This document shows, piece after piece, positions 58,601 to 64,000 of a stretch of DNA of 64,000 nt. Position numbers and translations under genes: made by a program. The stretch's first letter is position 1. Every line of letters begins with the position of its first letter. The notes beneath the pieces are model-generated. The model was not told the origin of the DNA, did not search any database, and was given only the letters and a program-made list of their open reading frames with translations. The DNA comes from Phycisphaeraceae bacterium (GTDB taxonomy: Bacteria; Planctomycetota; Phycisphaerae; Phycisphaerales; UBA1924): positions 558,001 to 622,000 of the forward strand of contig JAHBWW010000002.1 in the NCBI GenBank assembly GCA_019636795.1, in the 5' to 3' direction.

Positions 58601-59050
58601 CTACGAGTGATCCGGCTTGCGACGGCTCCGCTTGACATCGGATTGCCGCTTTTTTTCATCAATGCGACGTTCGATCGCCCAGCGCGGGGTGCGCGTGGCC
58701 CTGCGGGTGCGAGGCGGATTCATGGCTGTCACGAGCAGAATCCGCAACCGTGACAAGCATGATTCGCGGTTGCGCCGCTGCGATCGAAACTCGTCGGACG
58801 CGATCACCAACTCGCCGGCCTGTGTCATTCGACTGCCCGCCTGCTCGATCAACCGCCTCCGTGCGTCCTCAGCGATCGGCAGGTCCGTAACCCGAAGGCG
58901 CACCTGAGCCTTGGTCGCGCGTTTGTTGACATTCTGCCCCCCGGGGCCGGAACTGGCGACATAATCCACCCGCACCATGGCCGGATCGACGCGCACCCCG
59001 GGTGCGAGTTCGAGAAGTCCATCATCGGGAGTTGTGCCCGGCGTGTTCAC
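58601..59050 (-). CDS. arfB: ArfB/YaeJ-type peptidyl-tRNA hydrolase
   Basis: This protein has about 149 aa from the GTG at 59050; the frame is open to a GTG at 59116, which would overlap the divergent barrel gene. The release-factor-like domain carries VRVDYVASSGPGGQNVNKRATKAQVRLRV with the GGQ motif that hydrolyses peptidyl-tRNA. A basic C-terminal tail (AIERRIDEKKRQSDVKRSRRKPDH) is the part that enters the empty mRNA channel in E. coli ArfB. It rescues non-stop ribosomes independently of a stop codon and complements the tmRNA system encoded at 30.7-31.0 kb. Confidence 0.9.
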   Translation of the reverse strand: MNTPGTTPDDGLLELAPGVRVDPAMVRVDYVASSGPGGQNVNKRATKAQVRLRVTDLPIAEDARRRLIEQAGSRMTQAGELVIASDEFRSQRRNRESCLSRLRILLVTAMNPPRTRRATRTPRWAIERRIDEKKRQSDVKRSRRKPDHS

Positions 59051-59110
59051 CTCGTTATCGTTACGCTTGTCGCATTCAGCGGTCCACCCGCTCAGGAAGG
59101 AAGGTTCATC

Positions 59111-59980
59111 TTGCACCTCGTGCCTCTTGCTCTGGTCGCCCTTACTGGTTCAATCGCGCTTGCTTCACAGGATGATGCGCCGCCGAGCCCCTGGCAAAAC
59201 CAGCCTCGCAACTCATGGACACTGTCGTTTGAACCTCGCATCTGGTACGCCGGACCGAGCGGCGACATCCGCTTCCCCGGCGGGACCGCGAGCGACGACA
59301 AGATCGACCTGGCCGACCTGAACAGCGATGACCCCCGAGTCACACCCTATGGCGAACTTCGCTTTCAACGCGGACGATGGCGTATCGAGATCGCGGGATC
59401 TGCCTTTGACGCTGACAACAGCAGCACCATCGCGACGACGCAGACACTCGGCAGTGTCGCGGTGTTCGCGGGAGAGCGAGCCAGACTCGACTTTGCTCAC
59501 GCCTCGTTCGAAGCTCGGGCTTTGTATCGATTTTATCAGTACGTCGATGGTTCAACTGCTGATGGACGCGACATCGTCCAGTTCACAATCCACGCTGGGG
59601 GTGGCCTGCGGATCACACACATCGACCTCGATTTAGCAGTCATACCCACCGACCCCGCCCGTATCGGGAACGAAATTACATCGCTTTCTTATACCCATAC
59701 ATTTGCCGAGCCGATCATCGCGGCTTCGATGGGGTTGCAGGTCTATGAACGGTTCGACCTTCGCGTGGAAGGGACAGCGGGGTACTTCTCGACCGGGGAC
59801 TCATCCTCGGCCAGTTTTAGCATCGAGCCCACCTTTGGGTGGTATCCTGTTGATAACCTGGGGATCGAAATCGGATATCGCATGCTGATTCATCGCATGG
59901 AAGATGGGAAGGATCCATCCCAGTTTGAGTGGAATGGCTCGATAGCAGGGCTTTTTGCGGGGGTCTCCGTACGTTTCTAG
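59111..59980 (+). CDS. outer-membrane beta-barrel protein
   Basis: This 289-aa protein starts at a TTG at 59111 with AGGAAGG upstream; no ATG or GTG fits better. It has a short signal peptide (MHLVPLALVALTGSIALASQ). The body alternates short polar and aromatic strands (WTLSFEPRIWYAG, TPYGELRFQRGRWRIEIAGSAFDA, FEARALYRFYQY, VYERFDLRVEGTAGYF, FSIEPTFGWYPVDNLGIEIGYRML) and ends in a C-terminal Phe strand (GLFAGVSVRF), the recognition signal of barrel proteins. It is probably an OmpA/OprF-like or autotransporter-like barrel of 8-12 strands; the substrate or partner is unknown. Confidence 0.8.
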   Translation: MHLVPLALVALTGSIALASQDDAPPSPWQNQPRNSWTLSFEPRIWYAGPSGDIRFPGGTASDDKIDLADLNSDDPRVTPYGELRFQRGRWRIEIAGSAFDADNSSTIATTQTLGSVAVFAGERARLDFAHASFEARALYRFYQYVDGSTADGRDIVQFTIHAGGGLRITHIDLDLAVIPTDPARIGNEITSLSYTHTFAEPIIAASMGLQVYERFDLRVEGTAGYFSTGDSSSASFSIEPTFGWYPVDNLGIEIGYRMLIHRMEDGKDPSQFEWNGSIAGLFAGVSVRF

Positions 59981-60219
59981 ACCAAATGGACGAGATTCTC
60001 TCGATATCTCGCAAGTTCCGTGTTGACGGGAACCTACGATTGTGCGATACTGATTCTCGGGTTCGGTTGCTGGGGAGTTTCCGGACCCGCGCGGGCGTCG
60101 TCCGCCTCAAGCAATGAATTGTTTGAGCGTGATGGCGTGGGGATTGCTCGTCGCCCCGAATAGGCCGGTGCGAAGGGTGTTGTTGAGAAGACCTTTAGCA
60201 AGAATGCAGTGGGGAACGA

Positions 60220-60588
60220 ATGGGAACTATCACAAAAAAAGACTTGATTGACCGCGTCGCCCTGACCACGAGGATCAAGCGCACTGTCGTCAAGAAGGCT
60301 GTTCAGGAGTTCCTCGACCAGATTGTCGAGGATCTCGGCAAAGGGCACAGGCTCGAGTTTCGTGACTTCGGCGTCTTCGAGATCCGCGAACGCGCGCCGC
60401 GAACCGCCCAGAACCCCAAGACGCTTGAACGCGTGAAGGTTCCCGCAAAGCGCACCATCAAGTTCAAGGTCGGGCGCAAGATGCGCGAAGCACTCGATGC
60501 CGGGTCGTCGAGCAATGGCGTGCCCGTGATCGAAGTCCGGACTCAATCGCTCAATAGCGTGAACCACACCAACAACTCATTGAACTGA
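60220..60588 (+). CDS. HU-family nucleoid protein with extended C-terminus
   Basis: This 122-aa protein has its first ~95 residues matching HU/IHF: TKKDLIDRVALTTRIKRTVVKKAVQEFLDQI, LEFRDFGVFEIRERAPRTAQNPKTLERVKVPAKRTIKFKVGRKMRE, with the bent-DNA arm around RTAQNPKT (Pro at the arm tip). The last ~25 residues are a Ser/Asn-rich tail not found in ordinary HU (90 aa). The start is the ATG after a typical AAGAATGCAGTGGGGA spacer. It compacts or bends DNA. Confidence 0.93.
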   Translation: MGTITKKDLIDRVALTTRIKRTVVKKAVQEFLDQIVEDLGKGHRLEFRDFGVFEIRERAPRTAQNPKTLERVKVPAKRTIKFKVGRKMREALDAGSSSNGVPVIEVRTQSLNSVNHTNNSLN

Positions 60589-60658
60589 TCCGCAGGTTTG
60601 AGTCGCATGAGTGGGTCTGTAGTCGCCCCAAGCGTGGGCGTCGGTATTCGTTGGTGCA

Positions 60659-61882
60659 TCAATCAATGTGCAGCGCGGGCGAGGCGCCCGAGAGGCTCAG
60701 CATGCGCTCGAGCGCGATGTTCGCCAGCGAACGCACATGCGGGTGCACCCGGATGACATTGCGTGCGATGGACGGGCCATCGGAATGATCCGCTCCGGTA
60801 CCGATGCCGCACAGTCCATCGAGTACCCACAACAGGTGAGGCTCATCGATCCTGAACATGGTGGTACAGAGGCATTGGCAGTCGGAGAGGATGCGGACTC
60901 CGACCCCTCGCCCAGCCGCCTCGCGCGCGATGCGCAGAACAAGGTTGTGCTCGGTCCCGATTGCCCACTTCGAGCCTTGGGGGGCTGAGCGGATCGTGTC
61001 GATGATGAACTCGGTTGATCCCGCGAGGTCTGCCAGATCGACGACTTCTTTGCAGCACTCGGGATGGACGAGGATGCGTGTCGGCTCGGCACCGCTGGGG
61101 AGGGCTGCGTTTTCCTGATGGATTGCAGCACAGTGTTCGGGTCTGAAGAGTTTGTGGACCGAACAATGCCCGGCCCAGAGAATGACACGCGATTGGAGCA
61201 GTTCTTCCTCGCTCGCGCCGCCGAAGGGCTCGCCCGCCTGCGTCAGTTTCGGATCGTAGAGGCAGGTCTGCGTGCGTGCATCGAGCCCGAAGCGAACTGC
61301 GGTGTTGCGTCCGAGGTGCTGATCTGGCAGGAAGAGGATCTTGACGTCATCACCTTGCGACATTGCCCATCCGAACACGCGGTCGGCGTTGGAACTGGTG
61401 CAGCAGGAGCCGCCATGTTCACCGACAAAGGCTTTGATCGCTGCGGTGGAGTTGACGTACGTGATGGGAACAAGCGTGCCGGACCACCCTTGCCTGGCAA
61501 GAGAAGCAGTGATGGCGTCCCATGCGTGGACGGTTTGGTCGTGGTTGGCCATGTCGGCCATGGAGCAGCCGGCTGAGAGATCGGGCAGGATGACCTGCAC
61601 CGATTCCGGGGTCAGGATGTCTGCGGTCTCAGCCATGAAGTGCACGCCACAGAACACGACGTAGCGGACATCGCGCTGGCGTGCGACGCGGGCGGCGAGC
61701 TGGCTGAGTTTGAGCGAGTCTCCGGTCAGGTCGGCGTGGCGAATGACACGATCGGTCTGGTAGTGGTGGCCGAGAATGACAAGATGCTCGCCGAGGCGGG
61801 CGCGACGATCGTCGATCGCGTCCTTCAGCGCGCTGTCTGACATTGATGTGTATCGCTCGGGGAGCGACGGTTGCCACAGCAT
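60659..61882 (-). CDS. nadA: quinolinate synthase A
   Basis: This 407-aa protein condenses iminoaspartate with dihydroxyacetone phosphate in de novo NAD synthesis. It holds one [4Fe-4S] cluster bound by three Cys: CGVHFMAETADIL near residue 97, the CCTSSNAD region, and CQCLCTTMFR near 325. Other motifs are LPDQHLGRNTAVRFG and VHPECCKEVV. I start at the ATG at 61882, since GGTGG lies at proper spacing; the GTG at 61891 overlaps that site. It is the only NAD gene here and stands alone. Confidence 0.95.
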   Translation of the reverse strand: MLWQPSLPERYTSMSDSALKDAIDDRRARLGEHLVILGHHYQTDRVIRHADLTGDSLKLSQLAARVARQRDVRYVVFCGVHFMAETADILTPESVQVILPDLSAGCSMADMANHDQTVHAWDAITASLARQGWSGTLVPITYVNSTAAIKAFVGEHGGSCCTSSNADRVFGWAMSQGDDVKILFLPDQHLGRNTAVRFGLDARTQTCLYDPKLTQAGEPFGGASEEELLQSRVILWAGHCSVHKLFRPEHCAAIHQENAALPSGAEPTRILVHPECCKEVVDLADLAGSTEFIIDTIRSAPQGSKWAIGTEHNLVLRIAREAAGRGVGVRILSDCQCLCTTMFRIDEPHLLWVLDGLCGIGTGADHSDGPSIARNVIRVHPHVRSLANIALERMLSLSGASPALHID

Positions 61883-61950
61883 GAAATCCACCTTTCCGCT
61901 CGAAGAAAGGGTAGGTTCGGAGTGAATGAAAGGCTGTGGAATTCAGGTGG

Positions 61951-62292
61951 TCAGGCGGCTGCGGTTTGCGGCTCGGAGGCTGAGGCGGCTTCCGCATTCT
62001 CAAACTGGACAGCCACGACCTGATGACGATCGAGCACCGCGCTCGACCGCACCACCCGAGCAGCAATCAAATCGCTGGCGCGAATCACCACGTCGCTCTC
62101 GTGTGGAAGGGCGACGGCGATCTCCTGACCTTCAGCCAGCGCATGAGGAGTCTGGACCGTCAACAGGAGCCCGCCTGGCGACTGATCGGTTGTGACCGCT
62201 GACAGATAGCGTCCTGTTCGGGGACAGCGCACCTTGCATTGAATTTCAGCGCAGTGCCTCGGATGCTTGCGACGTTCAGCGGGTGCGGTCAT
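61951..62292 (-). CDS. PilZ-domain protein
   Basis: This 113-aa protein starts at the ATG at 62292 with GGAGGG eight bases upstream. It begins with the PilZ c-di-GMP-binding motif RRKHPR (RxxxR type) at residues ~7-12. The second motif TDQSPGGLLL (D/NxSxxG) follows at residues ~35-44, and then a six-stranded-barrel pattern (EGQEIAVALP…VIRASDLIAARVVRSSAV). It is a stand-alone PilZ adaptor, likely to respond to c-di-GMP. It is divergent from the glycosyltransferase gene. Confidence 0.88.
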   Translation of the reverse strand: MTAPAERRKHPRHCAEIQCKVRCPRTGRYLSAVTTDQSPGGLLLTVQTPHALAEGQEIAVALPHESDVVIRASDLIAARVVRSSAVLDRHQVVAVQFENAEAASASEPQTAAA

Positions 62293-62454
62293 GAGACGGT
62301 CCCTCCATGGACTGAACGGTCTATCGGTCCAGGGGGCCTCGAAGGCATGAATAGGCGCAGGTCTGGCGCGATCGGCAAGAACTGCCGGGGTGATTTTGCG
62401 CAAGGGGTCTGATCGTCAAGTTTCGGGCAGGTGGGTCCCGATATGGGCGGGAGT

Positions 62455-63501
62455 ATGACCATCTGTGCAAGCATTGTGATTCCGACGTGCGGGCGAGTCG
62501 AGAAGTTGAGAGAGTGCATCAGGCTGCTGGGGAGGCAGAGCATTCCTTCGAGTTCGTTCGAGGTGCTCATCGGCGTGGACGGGCAGGTGAGCGGGCTGGA
62601 GGAGCGCTGCCGCAGCGCGTGGACCGGCCCGGCTGAGCACCTGCACTTCACCCAGGGGCCCAAGCGGGGTCAGGCGTGGGTCCGGAATCAGTTACTCCGG
62701 CAGGCGCAGGGCGAAACGCTGATCTTCCTCAACGACGACATGAGACCCGAGCCGATGCTTGTTGCTGCTCATGTGCGCGCGCAGGCAAGCCTTTCGACAC
62801 CAAGTCAACCCACGATCGTGATTGGAGATTCGCCCTGGATCGAGAGTGACCCTGATCGGCTGTTCGATCGGTTGGTGCGTGATACCTCGATGGTGTTTTT
62901 CTATGACCAGATGCGCGATGCGCCCGATGCGCTCGATCGAGACTGGGGCTTTCGGCACGCGTGGATGCTCAACCTTTCGATTCCAAGGCGGGCGGTTGAA
63001 GCGGTCGGAGGCTTGACAGAGTTTCCCAGCACGTATGGATTTGAAGATGATGAACTGGCGTGGCGGCTTGCCCAGCGATTCGGGTCTGAGGTGCGCTACC
63101 GCCCGGATGCGGTGGCGTGGCACGACCATCGCTACGAGCCAATGGAGTATCTGACACGCGAATATCGGCTCGGGTACGCAGCCCTTGGATTCGCAGCGAT
63201 GGCTCCCGAGTGTGCGAGGGCGTTGTTCAAGCGCGATCTGCTTTCGCCGGCTGAGCGTGCGTATACGGAAGCGTTCGTCGAGCGCGAACAGTCCGGTGCC
63301 CAGCGAGCGCTAGGTTCGTTCCTGCAGACCGCGAGCATGCCAGGCGCATTTGTCGATGGGCCATTCTCGCGAGAACTGCTCGATGTGTGCTACAGCCAGC
63401 ACCTGCCACTGAAGCGCTGGTGCTGGCGATCGGGCCTGCTCGATGCGTTGCGCGGTGAAGCCGAGCGGGCCGATACGCCTCGAGTCATGCTGGCTGCTTG
63501 A
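62455..63501 (+). CDS. family 2 glycosyltransferase
   Basis: This 348-aa protein starts at the ATG at 62455 (GGGAG upstream; an ATG at 62443 and an earlier start at 62431 are alternatives). A GT-A fold is visible: SIVIPTCGRVEKLRECIRLL, FEVLIGVDGQ, FLNDDMRP (DxD-type) and FGFEDDELAWRLAQRF in the late family-7/GT2 ED motif. The last ~100 residues are helical and unrecognised. It probably transfers a sugar in surface glycan synthesis. It is convergent with the glycosyltransferase at the right edge, overlapping it by 17 bases. Confidence 0.9.
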   Translation: MTICASIVIPTCGRVEKLRECIRLLGRQSIPSSSFEVLIGVDGQVSGLEERCRSAWTGPAEHLHFTQGPKRGQAWVRNQLLRQAQGETLIFLNDDMRPEPMLVAAHVRAQASLSTPSQPTIVIGDSPWIESDPDRLFDRLVRDTSMVFFYDQMRDAPDALDRDWGFRHAWMLNLSIPRRAVEAVGGLTEFPSTYGFEDDELAWRLAQRFGSEVRYRPDAVAWHDHRYEPMEYLTREYRLGYAALGFAAMAPECARALFKRDLLSPAERAYTEAFVEREQSGAQRALGSFLQTASMPGAFVDGPFSRELLDVCYSQHLPLKRWCWRSGLLDALRGEAERADTPRVMLAA

Positions 63502-64000
63502 TTGGATGATCCGCAGCATAGAGGCGGTGGACGCTGATTCCCTGGCGCTCGTACACATCGCGACGTGCCCAGAGTACCTCTTCGTGCAGATACGAACTGA
63601 GCACCACATCGGTCGCGCCGGTAGCCTGTGCCTGCGCAGGAAGCACGACAGGAAAGCGAAGCGGATCGGGAGAGCGCGCAGCCGAGTCGTCGTCAGCAAA
63701 GCCGACAATGCGAGCCGGAGAGGAGAGAATGGTGCTCATGAGTGCTCGCGTGTGCGCTCCGCAGCCATGGATGAGGATTGCTCGACCCGCCAGCGAATGC
63801 AGGATGCGAGCAAGGCGATTTTCGGCGTCGGCAGGAACGGAGGCCGGGCGAGTTCGGTCGTGAAAGATGATGGGCATTGCTGCCTGGGCGGTTATTGGGG
63901 GGTCAGTTGCAGCGCGGCCGAGTTCTTCGATGGCATGGCGAACCATGGTTTTGATTGAGAAGTGCGCGAGTGCGCGAGCGTGAGCGGCTCGCCCAGCCGC
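63485..64000 (-). CDS. C-terminal part of a glycosyltransferase-like protein with nucleotide-binding module (runs off right edge)
   Basis: The frame is open from the stop at 63485 to the window edge. Reading in from the edge, ARALAHFSIKTMVRHAIEEL is the typical end of a GT4-type glycosyltransferase (a …HFS…MV… last helix). After a linker comes a ~100-residue alpha/beta unit with GRAILIHGCGAHTRALMSTIL and IVGFADDDSA, and a final DVVLSSYLHEEVLW. This looks like a PglD-type or CoA-binding Rossmann unit. A fusion of a GT4 domain with a small nucleotide-binding domain would be unusual; alternatively the frame belongs to one large sugar-processing protein. Only the last 171 codons are visible. Confidence 0.65.
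   Translation of the reverse strand, partial: AAGRAAHARALAHFSIKTMVRHAIEELGRAATDPPITAQAAMPIIFHDRTRPASVPADAENRLARILHSLAGRAILIHGCGAHTRALMSTILSSPARIVGFADDDSAARSPDPLRFPVVLPAQAQATGATDVVLSSYLHEEVLWARRDVYERQGISVHRLYAADHPIKQPA

Noticed and set aside
1-64000. CRISPR arrays, tRNA and rRNA genes
   Set aside because: I read the non-coding stretches on both strands and saw no regularly spaced repeats and no tRNA-like clover other than the tRNA-like domain of the tmRNA.

Overview
The window is GC-rich bacterial DNA with tightly packed, often start/stop-overlapping genes. It looks like a member of the Planctomycetota, most likely a Phycisphaerae/Phycisphaerales-type organism. This is inferred from gene style: a very large Rhs protein carrying an EF-hand/dockerin-like insert, an excisionase-type HTH fused to a receiver domain, pseudopilin-type exported proteins, an FHA Ser/Thr kinase beside mraY-murF-murE, and an isolated type II secretion gene set. 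No rRNA or other taxonomic marker lies in the window, so the assignment is an inference.

Layout. 1-2 kb: the start of a patatin-like phospholipase running off the left edge, then four small accessory genes sharing Thr-rich starts (one with a HARE-HTH domain). 2.2-8.6 kb: a minus-strand type II secretion set, gspD-gspE-gspC-like-gspL-like-gspM-like-TPR lipoprotein, nearly every junction overlapping. 8.6-19.4 kb: an Rhs polymorphic-toxin array. It holds one full-length 2653-aa secreted Rhs protein, followed in the direction of transcription by a candidate membrane immunity protein, an orphan Rhs tip with a different C-terminus, a small CxxC/CxxC candidate immunity protein, and a third, frameshifted Rhs fragment abutting gspD. 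19.5-22.7 kb: a hypothetical exported protein, decayed pieces of a DNA methyltransferase and an ImmA/IrrE-type protein, a long inverted repeat and an HTH-tailed protein. 23.1-31.0 kb: an integrative element with an AlbA/RecG-like ATPase, small HTH proteins, an excisionase, a primase-DUF3987 protein and a tyrosine integrase whose last 63 bases lie inside the 3' end of ssrA (tmRNA), the presumed attachment site.

31-64 kb is ordinary chromosome. It contains an exported-protein cassette (pseudopilin, Cys-rich protein, membrane-anchored protein, MauE-like protein), a DUF11 lipoprotein, and an ispD-gatC-DUF2314-gatA operon. Next come an FHA protein and FHA Ser/Thr kinase, then queA-murE-murF-mraY, a hydrolase lipoprotein divergent from a DUF368/PopT-type polyprenyl-phosphate transporter, and ribH-nusB-ftsY. 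A three-gene signalling cluster (HTH-REC, HDOD-histidine kinase, REC-GAF) follows, then tsaB, an ArfB-like hydrolase, an outer-membrane barrel, HU, nadA, a PilZ protein and two glycosyltransferases, the last truncated by the window edge.

The most notable system is the Rhs array. One full-length gene appears to have collected alternative C-terminal tips, each joined to a homologous piece of its own core and followed by an immunity candidate, directly upstream of a type II secretin operon. The second is the ssrA-integrated, satellite-like element carrying an AlbA/RecG-type cargo gene.
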